Source: Chloroflexota bacterium (lineage in GTDB: Bacteria > Chloroflexota > Dehalococcoidia > GIF9 > AB-539-J10). From it: DNA of 12,481 nucleotides. A program made the position numbers and the translations under genes. Below, one piece after another: positions 1 to 6,810 of the stretch. How positions within the stretch are numbered: position 1 is the stretch's first letter; every line of letters begins with the position of its first letter. The stretch lies in the NCBI GenBank assembly GCA_020346965.1, contig CP070793.1, positions 852,511 to 864,991 on the forward strand, written 5' to 3'. Under the pieces are notes generated by a model. It searched no databases and had not been told where the DNA came from. It saw only the letters and a program-made list of their open reading frames with translations.

Positions 1-232
1 AAGTATGCCCGTTTGCTGTGACCATGCCAACAGCATAGCGTTTTGCCGCCCAGCAATTCTGGCATTTATGAAATTCGGCAAGCTACACAAAGCGTCAGAA
101 TGTTGATTGCCTCTGAGAGTAAGGAAAACCAACATCTATGCACGTGTCTTAATTTCGGCGGCAGCTTTATCTGAACCTTTCACTTTTTCCAGTAAGCTCC
201 TTGCCAAAAATGAGGGAGCTCTCTATCCTCTC
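1..232. other. Downstream flank of pxpC, no confident gene
   Basis: No recognisable gene was found here. One minus-strand frame is open from 222 to 139, stops with TAG at 138-136, and is then open again from an ATG at 135 to the window edge. The first part has a lysine/alanine-rich, coding-like composition and the second does not. I recognise neither part. It could be a decayed gene behind pxpC, the start of a gene running out of the window, or chance. Confidence 0.3.
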
Positions 233-310
233 TTAAGATAAGGACTCTCTCTTTCCTAAGCGCCCTTCACTTCTTATTCTTCGACTTCGCTCAGGGCAAG
301 TCTTAAGAGG
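227..310. repeat. Short repeat-like element at the 3' end of pxpC
   Basis: The stretch is bounded by CCTCTCTTAAGA (227-238) and TCTTAAGAGG (301-310), which form imperfect inverted ends. Inside, at 276-300, it carries the motif TTCGACTTCGCTCAGGGCAA, a type of sequence I know as a dispersed palindromic repeat half-site in many environmental bacterial genomes. In the pxpC frame this segment translates to an arginine/serine-rich string (CPERSRRIRSEGR) unlike any PxpC. No transposase is present, so this would be a small non-autonomous element. Copy number in the genome cannot be seen from this window. Confidence 0.5.
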
Positions 311-1252
311 CAGTAATCTTGGGTCAAGCATCTTTTGAGAAGCGTTTAGTAACTGTTGCCCTTGAGATAGACTGACTTCATGGAATCGGATTTTGTCACC
401 TGGCTTCATCTGCCCCAGCTTGGAGATGTCAGGCGTGATTACGGTAGCTAGTTTGCTGTATCCACCAGTCACTTGTCTGTCAACCATCAGTATAATCGGT
501 TTGCAGTCTCCTGGTACCTGAACAGCACCCAAAGGAATACCATCACTCACAGTATCTGCCTTACCTTTATGCTTTATCTCTGGACCTTCCAGTCTATATC
601 CCATTCTGTCCGATTCAGGTGTAATAGTATACTCACTATCAAAGAAAGTGGCGATGCTCTCTTCAGGGAAGTGATCGGCCTGGGGCCCAAGTATTACCCT
701 GATTTCCGCAAAACCTTTGTGTTCCGGGATCAGTTCCCTGGGAACCTTTCGGCCGATTACTTGCTCCAGCGTTTCACTACTAACTGGAACGCTTTTTAAC
801 ACATCACCAGTTTTGAGGGCACGACCCCCTAGCCCGCCAAATGTAGAGCGCAAATAAGTTGATTTGCTGTCCAATACCATGGGGACGTCTATACCACCAG
901 CTACTGAAAGATAAGCACGGCAACCGGTACGCATGCCGCGCCAGGAGAGTATATCTCCTTTTCGTACTTGCACGACTTCCCACATGGGGAGGGGATGATT
1001 GTTGAGCAAAGGGGCCAGGTCGCCGCCAGTAATGGTTATCAAGCTATCATTCAAAAACCTCAACCGTGGTCCAGAAAAGGTACATTCCAAGCCGGCAGCA
1101 CCTTCATCATTGCCTAGCAAACGGTTAGCTATCCGCAGTGCCGACCCATCCATAGCGCCAGAGGGTGGCACGCCATATTGCTGATAGCTAAATCGTCCCA
1201 GATCTTGTATAGTAGCAAGCGGTCCAGGCCAAAGCACCTCAAATACTTCCAT
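233..1252 (-). CDS. pxpC: 5-oxoprolinase subunit C (PxpC/KipA, biotin-dependent carboxyltransferase-like)
   Basis: PxpC works with PxpB and PxpA in the ATP-dependent cytosolic opening of 5-oxoproline to glutamate. Family signatures seen: near the N-terminus TIQDLGR, then YGVPPSGAMD, AANRLLGN-like and GLECTFSGP segments; mid-protein a RAYLSVAGGIDVP stretch followed by STYLRSTFGGLGGRALKTGD; C-terminal SDGIPLGAVQVPGD and DRQVTGGYSKLA. I chose the ATG at 1252 (339 aa) because GGAG lies 7 bases upstream. A GTG at 1273 in the same frame would overlap the pxpB stop but has a poor ribosome site. Homology to the family appears to end near LLNASQKML; about the last 20 residues are read through a repeat-like element, so the native C-terminus has probably been replaced. 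It is the last gene of the pxpA-pxpB-pxpC operon. Confidence 0.93.
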   Translation of the reverse strand: MEVFEVLWPGPLATIQDLGRFSYQQYGVPPSGAMDGSALRIANRLLGNDEGAAGLECTFSGPRLRFLNDSLITITGGDLAPLLNNHPLPMWEVVQVRKGDILSWRGMRTGCRAYLSVAGGIDVPMVLDSKSTYLRSTFGGLGGRALKTGDVLKSVPVSSETLEQVIGRKVPRELIPEHKGFAEIRVILGPQADHFPEESIATFFDSEYTITPESDRMGYRLEGPEIKHKGKADTVSDGIPLGAVQVPGDCKPIILMVDRQVTGGYSKLATVITPDISKLGQMKPGDKIRFHEVSLSQGQQLLNASQKMLDPRLLPLKTCPERSRRIRSEGRLGKRESLS

Positions 1253-1269
1253 GATTTGACTCCATACCC

Positions 1270-2010
1270 TCACGATTGCGAGGTAACTTTCATCTTAAAT
1301 GTGCCTTCTTTCACCTTTAGCGCAATGTGCTCATATTGCTCCGGGCTAATCGAAGCAAAGCGCACCCTGTCCCCTGCTTGGAGTAATGACGGTGGCTGCC
1401 AGGATGGCTCAAACAATTTGAGTGGGGTGCGGCCGATACATCTCCAGCCACCAGGGCTGTCGATTGGATAAATGCCACACTGTTCGCCGGCGATGCCCAC
1501 CGAGCCAGCAGGCACACTAATTCGTGGCCTATCCAGCCGTGGAGTAGCGAGCCTCTCTGGCATCCCACCAAGGTAAGCAAACCCGGGTAAGAATCCGATC
1601 ATGTAGACCAAATAGTCTCTGCTGGTAAAGAGCTCTATCACTTCTTGCACTGAACCAAGTTTGCTATATTGGGCAACGAACTCTATATCTGACTTATATG
1701 GCTCGCCATAACCAAGAGCAACGGGAATCTCTACCTCGCGGGGTGAAGGCAAGGATGAGAAATCCAGCCTTTTCTCCAGAGCCTCTAACTTGTCCTGTAA
1801 AGCTGCGAAACTAATGATAGATGGGTCGTAGTTTACTAAGATAGAACGGTAGGTAGGTATCAATTCCCTGACGCCGTCAAATTTCGCCTGTTTCATAGCC
1901 GAAACCACATTATGTACCTTCTGGTTAAGTGTCATATCGACCTCGTCGCCAAATTCCACTACCATGTTCTGGTCACCAGCTACTAAATATCGCGTCTCAA
2001 GATAGACCAT
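1270..2010 (-). CDS. pxpB: 5-oxoprolinase subunit B (PxpB/KipI)
   Basis: This 246-aa protein is the partner of PxpC; together they are thought to activate or phosphorylate 5-oxoproline for PxpA. Seen in the sequence: the N-terminal IPTYRS motif (51-56), EIPVALGYGE (94-103), GFLPGFAYLGGMP (139-151), then RLATPRLDRPRISVPAGSVG (153-172), GIYPIDSPGGW and IGRTPLKLF. The usual Gln-Thr before GIYP reads Gln-Cys here. Length fits the family. The ATG at 2010 is preceded by AAGGAGGG and a closer GAGG. That ribosome site follows directly after the stop of the YcsI-like remnant, so the remnant's parent gene was probably translated just ahead of pxpB. In Bacillus subtilis the homologue KipI inhibits the sporulation kinase KinA; that role cannot be assumed here. 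Confidence 0.95.
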   Translation of the reverse strand: MVYLETRYLVAGDQNMVVEFGDEVDMTLNQKVHNVVSAMKQAKFDGVRELIPTYRSILVNYDPSIISFAALQDKLEALEKRLDFSSLPSPREVEIPVALGYGEPYKSDIEFVAQYSKLGSVQEVIELFTSRDYLVYMIGFLPGFAYLGGMPERLATPRLDRPRISVPAGSVGIAGEQCGIYPIDSPGGWRCIGRTPLKLFEPSWQPPSLLQAGDRVRFASISPEQYEHIALKVKEGTFKMKVTSQS

Positions 2011-2031
2011 GGTACCTCTTCACCCTCCTTC

Positions 2032-2154
2032 TCAAAAAGAAGATAGCTCCTCATTAAGCATGGCGGTAGCAGACATGTGTCCCGGTGCACGTGAGATCAG
2101 CAGAGGCAATTTGGGCTTTTGTGCCAGAGCTTCTGGTGTAACACCACTAGTGAT
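2032..2154 (-). pseudogene. C-terminal remnant of a YcsI-like putative hydro-lyase (DUF1445)
   Basis: In the gap between pxpA and pxpB a minus-strand frame is open for 40 codons, from just after a TGA (2157-2155) to a TGA at 2034-2032, with no start codon before an internal Met. Its translation holds SGVTPEALA, a KLPLLISRAPGHM segment and a LNEEL end. I recognise this as the closing part of the YcsI/DUF1445 family, which has GVTPQ...KP..(I/C)THAPGHM..TD. About 85% of a usual ~260-residue protein is missing. The Bacillus cluster has ycsI between ycsF (pxpA) and kipI (pxpB), so the location matches the identity. The recognition is from memory of the family motif; a profile search would settle it. 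Confidence 0.68.
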
Positions 2155-2167
2155 TCAAGGTTTAACG

Positions 2168-2941
2168 TCATTTCTTTACCACGTCTTCTAAAGGTGCTAT
2201 GTTAATGCCTCTGTCTTGCAGCGCACCTCGCAGATGAATAGCCAGCTCCAAAACACCAGGGGTGTCACCATGGAGGCAAATTGTATCTGCTTTAATGGTG
2301 ATGTCTTCACCGGTGATAGCTTCTACTTGCCCTTCTTCTATCATGCGAATCACTCGTTCAGCTACTTTCTTCTTGTCTCTTATTACTGCACCTGGCTGGC
2401 TACGCGGTACCAAGCTTCCATCAGCGGAATAAGCACGGTCGGCAAAAGCTTCCCCAGCTACTCTTAGCCCTTGCTCTTTGGCTATATTAACCCATGCTGA
2501 GCCAGCGAGAGCAACCAGAATCAACCCTTCGTCTAAACTCCTAACTGCCTCTGCGATGGCCTGAGCTAATTCGAGGTTCTCGACTGCCATGTTGTATAAA
2601 GCGCCGTGTGGTTTGACGTGTTGCAGTTCCAGGCCTTCAACTCGGGCAAAAGCCTGCAAGGCACCGATTTGATAAATAAGGTAACTTTTCACCTCCGCAG
2701 GTGCCACCGTCAAATTCCTCCTGCCAAAGCCCAGCAAGTCTGGATAGCCAGGATGTGCCCCCACCTTTACCCCGTATGTCTTCACCAGCTTTATCGTCTG
2801 CTGCATCACCATCGGGTCACCGGCGTGAAAACCACAGGCGATGTTCGCTGAACTCACATGCTTGATGATTTCCTCATCAAAACCTAACTTATAGGCGCCG
2901 AAGCTTTCACCCACATCGCAATTCAAATCAATCTGCGCCAT
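2168..2941 (-). CDS. pxpA: 5-oxoprolinase subunit A (PxpA, LamB/YcsF family)
   Basis: PxpA is the catalytic hydrolase-like subunit of prokaryotic 5-oxoprolinase, a TIM-barrel-related LamB/YcsF protein. The 257-aa length is normal. Motifs seen: DLNCDVGE (5-12) at the N-terminus, ANIACGFHAGDP (32-43), VGAHPGYPD (60-68), HVKPHGALYN (108-117), EAFADRAY (164-171) and ICLHGDTP (221-228). These supply the conserved Asp, His and Glu residues of the family. The ATG at 2941 has GGAGG 8 bases upstream. It is the first recognised pxp gene; a 63-aa reading frame lies 93 bases further upstream on the same strand. A 157-base gap to pxpB, unusually wide for this operon, holds the YcsI-like remnant. Confidence 0.96.
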   Translation of the reverse strand: MAQIDLNCDVGESFGAYKLGFDEEIIKHVSSANIACGFHAGDPMVMQQTIKLVKTYGVKVGAHPGYPDLLGFGRRNLTVAPAEVKSYLIYQIGALQAFARVEGLELQHVKPHGALYNMAVENLELAQAIAEAVRSLDEGLILVALAGSAWVNIAKEQGLRVAGEAFADRAYSADGSLVPRSQPGAVIRDKKKVAERVIRMIEEGQVEAITGEDITIKADTICLHGDTPGVLELAIHLRGALQDRGINIAPLEDVVKK

Positions 2942-3034
2942 CGTAATATCCTCCGTCCGGGTATTTAGTTAACGTCCAGCCAAGATGTTGCTCAGCTACA
3001 GCTCAGTATGATTATCGCCCGTTCCCCAACTCAG

Positions 3035-3226
3035 TTAGTGGGAGTGTGATAGATCATGGACGCAATCCATCGCATCAATCAAGTTGCCAATTCTTGCCCA
3101 ATTCTTGGTCTTAGATGCCAATCTCAGTTCAGTGATTACCCGTGCATCGGTGTTACTTAAGAAACTGATCAGGTCTTCCTTTAGCATGGGCCATGATTCG
3201 AGGATGGTACACCCAGTATTTGCCAT
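3035..3226 (-). CDS. Small hypothetical protein upstream of pxpA
   Basis: This is a 63-aa reading frame on the pxp strand. It starts with ATG at 3226 and has a clear GGAGG 9 bases upstream, a good sign that it is translated. The product is soluble-looking, with a hydrophobic/charged helical middle (KEDLISFLSNTDARVITEL), a run of basic residues, and an HDLSHSH end that could bind metal. I recognise no family. It is separated from pxpA by 93 bases, so it may be the leading gene of that operon. It could also be a fragment of a longer protein; nothing coding-like continues it upstream. Confidence 0.45.
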   Translation of the reverse strand: MANTGCTILESWPMLKEDLISFLSNTDARVITELRLASKTKNWARIGNLIDAMDCVHDLSHSH

Positions 3227-3259
3227 TCTCTGTGTCCTCCAAGACTATCGGTTCTTGAC

Positions 3260-3288
3260 ATTCTAAATCATCCGCCACTAATGCACAA
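3260..3288 (-). promoter_or_regulatory. Candidate sigma-70 promoter for the pxp operon
   Basis: On the minus strand TTGTGC (3288-3283) and TAGAAT (3265-3260) are 17 bases apart, about 34 bases upstream of the start of the 63-aa reading frame. The -10 box matches 5 of 6 consensus bases, the -35 box 3 of 6. Position and spacing fit transcription of the 63-aa gene and pxpA onward. Confidence 0.35.
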
Positions 3289-3531
3289 TTCATCGGATTG
3301 TGACCCAACAATTCTGTGTTCTGCTAGCTCAAAGACGCACACTGAACAGCGGAAGTTCTGTGTTTTCGCGACACCGCAGCCCGCTTTGGCGCGCAATATA
3401 AACCGGCGTCTCCTGATTCAGATGTCAAACCTGCGTTTCGAGGTCATACATGCGTGCGCCCGGTCTTCAATCGATTGACATGGACCGTCAGCTGGTCTAC
3501 ACTGCTGATTACCGGCACACACAGATATGCC
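3289..3531. other. Intergenic region between the divergent pxp operon and the dipeptidase
   Basis: No gene is supported in this stretch. A 9-base direct repeat TTCTGTGTT occurs at 3312-3320 and 3356-3364, 44 bases apart. The dipeptidase reading frame stays open upstream of its likely start, but that segment does not look like the family. No convincing plus-strand promoter was found, and no strong hairpin. Confidence 0.4.
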
Positions 3532-3538
3532 AAGGAGG
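3532..3538 (+). promoter_or_regulatory. Shine-Dalgarno that fixes the dipeptidase start
   Basis: AAGGAGG lies 5 bases before a GTG at 3544. It is the only strong ribosome site in the upstream stretch and decides for that GTG over an ATG at 3454, which would add 30 residues unlike M20 proteins. Confidence 0.8.
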
Positions 3539-3543
3539 AAGCG

Positions 3544-4890
3544 GTGGAGAAGCTCGACGCCTACGTTGAAGCCAATGCAGAGCGCTTCATAGGGGAACTG
3601 AAGGCGTTCTGCCGTCAGCCAAGCATAGCTGCGCAGGGCATCGGACTGGAGGAGATGGCAGCGCTGGTCCACGCCAGGCTGGAGAAGCTAGGGGCCGAGG
3701 CCCGCTTGATGCCAGTGCATGGTGGTCCTCCTGTCATCTATGGCGAAATGGGCGACGGGCAACGTACGTTGCTGATCTATGACCACTATGACGTGCAACC
3801 ACCGGATCCGGTTGACCTCTGGAAGTCCGAACCCTTCGATCCCCAGATCCGGGAAGGCAAAATCTACGCCCGTGGCGTAGCTGATAACAAGGGAAACCTG
3901 CTGGCACGGGTGCAGGCCGTGGAAGCCTATCGCGCCACAATCGGGGAGCTACCCCTCAAGATCAAGTGGATTATAGAAGGTGAAGAAGAGGTGGGTAGTC
4001 CTCATCTGGCAGCCTTTGCGGCAGAACATTCTGCGCTCCTTACGGCCGATGGCTGCCTGTGGGAAGCGGGATACAAAGATGAAGGGGAGCGGCCCACCAT
4101 TTCACTTGGTGTCAAGGGCATCATGTACGTCGAACTAAGAGCCCGCGGAGCTAGGAGCGATCTTCATTCATCGCTCGCCACAATAGTCCCCAGTGCGGTA
4201 TGGCACCTTGTATGGGCCCTGGCCACGCTTAAGGATGAGAACGACAACATTCTGGTTGACGGTCTGATGGATCATGTGGTGGAGCCCACCGCAACCGAGA
4301 TGGCAATGCTGGCTGCTATCCCCTTTGAGGAAGAGAAGATGAGGGCAAGATTCGGCATCCCGCACTTCATACGAGGCCTAACTGGAATCGAAGTCCTGAA
4401 GAAGCACCTTTTTGAACCTACCTGTACTATCTGTGGTTTCAAGGCCGGATACCTCGAGGAAGGAGCAAAGACCGTCCTGCCAAGCACAGCCACGGTCAAG
4501 CTAGACTTCCGCCTCGTACCGAATCTCCAGCCGGATCTGGTAGTCAGGCTATTGCGCCAACACCTCGATAGGCGCGGTTTTGCAGATATTGAGATAGTGC
4601 CCATCCATGGGGGACACTCAGCCAAGACACCGCCTGACGCCCCCATTGTACAGGCAGCCATCGCCGCCGTTCGTGCCGTTTACAGCCAAGATCCAGTGAT
4701 TCACCCACTAATGGCCGGCAGCGGTCCGATGTATCCTCTCACGCAAGCATTAGGCACGCCGGCTTTCTCTGCGGGCGTCGGCTATGCCGGAAGCAGTACA
4801 CACGCTCCCAATGAGAACATCCGCCTCAAGGACTATTTCGAGGGCATCCGCTTCGTGGGGGAGCTCATCCGCTGCTTCGGTACAGCGTGA
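3544..4890 (+). CDS. M20 family metallopeptidase (dipeptidase, CNDP/PepV-like)
   Basis: This 448-aa cytosolic zinc peptidase probably cleaves dipeptides or related acyl-amino acids. Residues counted from the GTG start: zinc ligands H81 and bridging D114 (HYD motif and GVADNKGN), catalytic E147 next to E148 in EGEEEVG, E174 where the third acidic ligand is expected, and final ligand H420 in THAPNEN. The dimerisation domain has the DLHSS element (H208); most relatives have DLHSG followed by NPA, and here the region reads SLATIVPSAVW, a variant. R323 lies in DFRLVP. There is no signal peptide. The gene is alone on its strand, divergent from pxp and convergent with the CoA-transferase. Its base composition is higher in G+C: sampled 60-base lines give 68, 62 and 53% against about 47% in the next gene, so it may be a transferred gene. 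Exact substrate is unknown. Confidence 0.93.
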   Translation: MEKLDAYVEANAERFIGELKAFCRQPSIAAQGIGLEEMAALVHARLEKLGAEARLMPVHGGPPVIYGEMGDGQRTLLIYDHYDVQPPDPVDLWKSEPFDPQIREGKIYARGVADNKGNLLARVQAVEAYRATIGELPLKIKWIIEGEEEVGSPHLAAFAAEHSALLTADGCLWEAGYKDEGERPTISLGVKGIMYVELRARGARSDLHSSLATIVPSAVWHLVWALATLKDENDNILVDGLMDHVVEPTATEMAMLAAIPFEEEKMRARFGIPHFIRGLTGIEVLKKHLFEPTCTICGFKAGYLEEGAKTVLPSTATVKLDFRLVPNLQPDLVVRLLRQHLDRRGFADIEIVPIHGGHSAKTPPDAPIVQAAIAAVRAVYSQDPVIHPLMAGSGPMYPLTQALGTPAFSAGVGYAGSSTHAPNENIRLKDYFEGIRFVGELIRCFGTA

Positions 4891-5048
4891 CCTAACGCGG
4901 CGGCGCAAACGCTCAACTTAGCGCCTTCTCTGCCTTGCATTCTCCAGACACCACACCGAAAAGCCCAGCCTGTGTTTAGGCACGTACTCAGACATTCCGA
5001 GTCAGAGAAAATTGAATCTCGGCTTATCTCGTTTTGGTGCTAAACAAG

Positions 5049-6374
5049 CTATAGTAAGCCTAATTCTTTCGCCTGTTGCCGAAGTATACCTTGAAAATTC
5101 GGATGGGCTATTTGTATTAAAGCCTTTGCTCTTTCGGTATTAGGTTTTCCTTTCAGGTGAGCTACTCCATATTCGGTAACAACGTAATCAGCATAATAGC
5201 GCGGAACAGTAGGTATTTGAGGTGCGAGAGGGTTGTTGATTTCGAGCGTCGGATGTGTGACTATCCTTGACGACTTCTCATCGCTGGTTGTGGATGGTAA
5301 TACTGTCACGAATTTGGCATCATGGGCTAAGGTACATCCTATAGCAAAGTCCAGTTGCCCTCCTGAGCCGGTATACTGATCTTCAAGACCCAGCAAGTCA
5401 GAATAAATGTTGCCGAAGAGATCAACCTGTAAGGCGGCGTTTATTGCCACCATCTCGCTATTCATGGCGATAACTTCTGGATCGTTCGTGTAATCAACCG
5501 GCTGCATTTCTATCAACGGATTATCATTCAGCCACTCGTACAACTTTGTTGTGCCACCATGGAACGTGCATACAATCTTTCCTTGGTGTATGCTTTTCCT
5601 AGCGTTAGTTATTGCTCCTGCTGCCACTAGCTCTCTCAAGCCTTCCGGGACCATTTCGGTGTGAATGCCCAGGTTCTTCTTGTCCTGAAGGAAGTGTACC
5701 ATTGCTTCACTTACTCCACCGTATCCTATCTGTAGCGTGGAGCAATCCTCCACAAGCGCAGCTACGTGTTGACCGATCCTGACCTGTACTTCGGTGATAG
5801 GTGATTGCTCAAGCTCATATAAAGGCTGATCGACTTCGACAATATGGTCGATCTTTGAAACATGAATGAAAGACCTTCCGTGAGTCTTCGGCATGTTTGG
5901 ATTGACCTCAGCAATCACTACTCTGGGCGGCCGCTCAAGTGCACCCTTAGCGTAGTCCACTGATACACCCAGACTACAGTAACCATCGCGGCCAGGTGGT
6001 GACACAGTCAGCAATAGTACATCGCTTCTGAAGTCTCCTTCCCGAAGCAACCGGGGCGTATTGCCAAAGGTAACTGGATAAAAATCAGCACGGCCCTCAT
6101 TGAGTAATTGCCTTACACTTCTGCGCCGACCACAAAATGCAGTAGCACACCTGATATGTTTTTCCATGCCTGGCTCTAAATACCTGTCTTGGAACGGGCC
6201 GAAGGCGGCATAGTGAAATATCCTCACCCCTAATAGTTCGTGAGCCCGATTCATCAACGCCATTGGCAGTAGGCGTGGTTCTCCACAAAAGTTTGCTAAA
6301 ACCACGTCGTCATGTGATTTTACGGCTTCAATAGCCTTTTCCGCAGTTACAATTTTCGGTGAAGACTTATTCAA
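5049..6374 (-). CDS. Acetyl-CoA hydrolase/transferase family CoA-transferase (4-hydroxybutyrate CoA-transferase-like)
   Basis: This 441-aa class I CoA-transferase moves CoA between an acyl-CoA and acetate or another acid, through a glutamyl-CoA thioester. The probable catalytic glutamate is E240 in LGIHTEMVPEG, the same place as Glu238 of the Clostridium aminobutyricum 4-hydroxybutyrate enzyme. Other family marks: TVSPPGRDGYCSLGVSVDY (122-141), IGYGGVSEA (216-224), INAALQVDLFGN (311-322), a YTGSGGQLDFAIG CoA-binding loop (334-346), and VVTEYGVAHLKGK (398-410). The start is TTG at 6374 with an AAGGAAG 8 bases ahead; no ATG fits better. Acetate, butyrate and 4-hydroxybutyrate specificities cannot be told apart by reading. 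It lies downstream of tRNA-Pro on the same strand and converges on the dipeptidase. Confidence 0.9.
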   Translation of the reverse strand: MNKSSPKIVTAEKAIEAVKSHDDVVLANFCGEPRLLPMALMNRAHELLGVRIFHYAAFGPFQDRYLEPGMEKHIRCATAFCGRRRSVRQLLNEGRADFYPVTFGNTPRLLREGDFRSDVLLLTVSPPGRDGYCSLGVSVDYAKGALERPPRVVIAEVNPNMPKTHGRSFIHVSKIDHIVEVDQPLYELEQSPITEVQVRIGQHVAALVEDCSTLQIGYGGVSEAMVHFLQDKKNLGIHTEMVPEGLRELVAAGAITNARKSIHQGKIVCTFHGGTTKLYEWLNDNPLIEMQPVDYTNDPEVIAMNSEMVAINAALQVDLFGNIYSDLLGLEDQYTGSGGQLDFAIGCTLAHDAKFVTVLPSTTSDEKSSRIVTHPTLEINNPLAPQIPTVPRYYADYVVTEYGVAHLKGKPNTERAKALIQIAHPNFQGILRQQAKELGLL

Positions 6375-6413
6375 GTGGATGACTTCCTTCCCTCGTATTA
6401 TGGATTACTTATC

Positions 6414-6521
6414 TCATATTTGTATAGCAAGTAACTCCCTCACCGCCTGTACCGAGGACTCTATTCCTGCCACATTTAGTTTACGCCCTTTGAGCAACTT
6501 CCTGACAGCGATTTCCTTCAA
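6414..6521 (-). other. Possible small or broken reading frame upstream of the CoA-transferase
   Basis: A minus-strand frame reads 41 codons, rich in Lys, Arg and Leu (core KLLKGRKLNVAGIESSVQAV), ending in TGA at 6416-6414, 39 bases before the CoA-transferase start. A TTG at 6521 could start it. An ATG at 6548 lies in the same frame but is followed two codons later by TGA (6542-6540), which would be CGA or TGG in an intact gene. I recognise no family. It may be a small gene, the leftover of one, or chance; the ribosome site is weak. Confidence 0.25.
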
Positions 6522-6674
6522 TTTACTTCTTCTTTTTGGTCAAGCCATCTTCGGGATTGCTATCAAGTGGGCAACTTTGACTCAAACCGTTCCTTCTATA
6601 TTAGCTTTTATAGGATTCGCCGCGCATGGCAAAAGAGATATTAGGGGTCTGACCGTTTTACTTCTAATACAGAA

Positions 6675-6747
6675 TCGGGGTGAGAGGATTTGAACCTCCG
6701 ACCTCATGGTCCCAAACCATGCGCGCTAGCCGCTGCGCCACACCCCG
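6675..6747 (-). tRNA. tRNA-Pro(TGG)
   Basis: This 73-base cloverleaf begins CGGGGTG and ends CACCCCG plus discriminator A, giving a full 7-bp acceptor stem. The anticodon stem CATGG/CCATG encloses the loop TTTGGGA with anticodon TGG. The T arm reads CGGAGGTTCAAATCCTC. CCA is not encoded. A near-consensus TATAAT lies 11 bases upstream. Confidence 0.96.
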
Positions 6748-6758
6748 TATAGCTAAGT

Positions 6759-6787
6759 ATTATAATAGGTAAGGAGAATTGAAGCAA
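6759..6787 (-). promoter_or_regulatory. Candidate promoter of tRNA-Pro
   Basis: On the minus strand a perfect TATAAT (6764-6759) is preceded 17 bases upstream by TTGCTT (6787-6782). Transcription would start about 5 bases before the tRNA. The -35 half overlaps a short inverted repeat (6782-6788 with 6793-6799) behind porB. Confidence 0.45.
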
Positions 6788-6810
6788 TCAACATTGCTTG
6801 CTAGTAGAAA

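Noticed and set aside
2009..2191. Plus-strand 60-codon reading frame over the pxpA-pxpB gap
   Set aside because: The opposite strand carries the YcsI-like remnant in a frame with family motifs; the plus-strand frame overlaps both pxp genes and has no support.
3312..3364. 9-base direct repeat TTCTGTGTT as an operator
   Set aside because: Two copies 44 bases apart with no dyad symmetry and no clear promoter around them; may be chance.
3454..3543. 30-residue N-terminal extension of the dipeptidase
   Set aside because: The extension does not look like M20 proteins or a signal peptide, and a perfect AAGGAGG stands before the GTG at 3544.
4891..5048. Terminator between the convergent dipeptidase and CoA-transferase genes
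   Set aside because: Only a 5-bp GGCGC/GCGCC pair with a long loop and no T tract was found, too weak to call.
6379..6693. Plus-strand 104-codon hydrophobic reading frame
   Set aside because: It runs into the tRNA-Pro gene on the other strand, overlaps the CoA-transferase ribosome site, and has no ribosome site; probably chance.
6782..6799. Inverted repeat AAGCAAT-CAAC-ATTGCTT behind porB as a terminator
   Set aside because: The stem is 7 bp and AT-rich and there is no run of T after it on the porB strand; it also overlaps the candidate tRNA-Pro -35 box.
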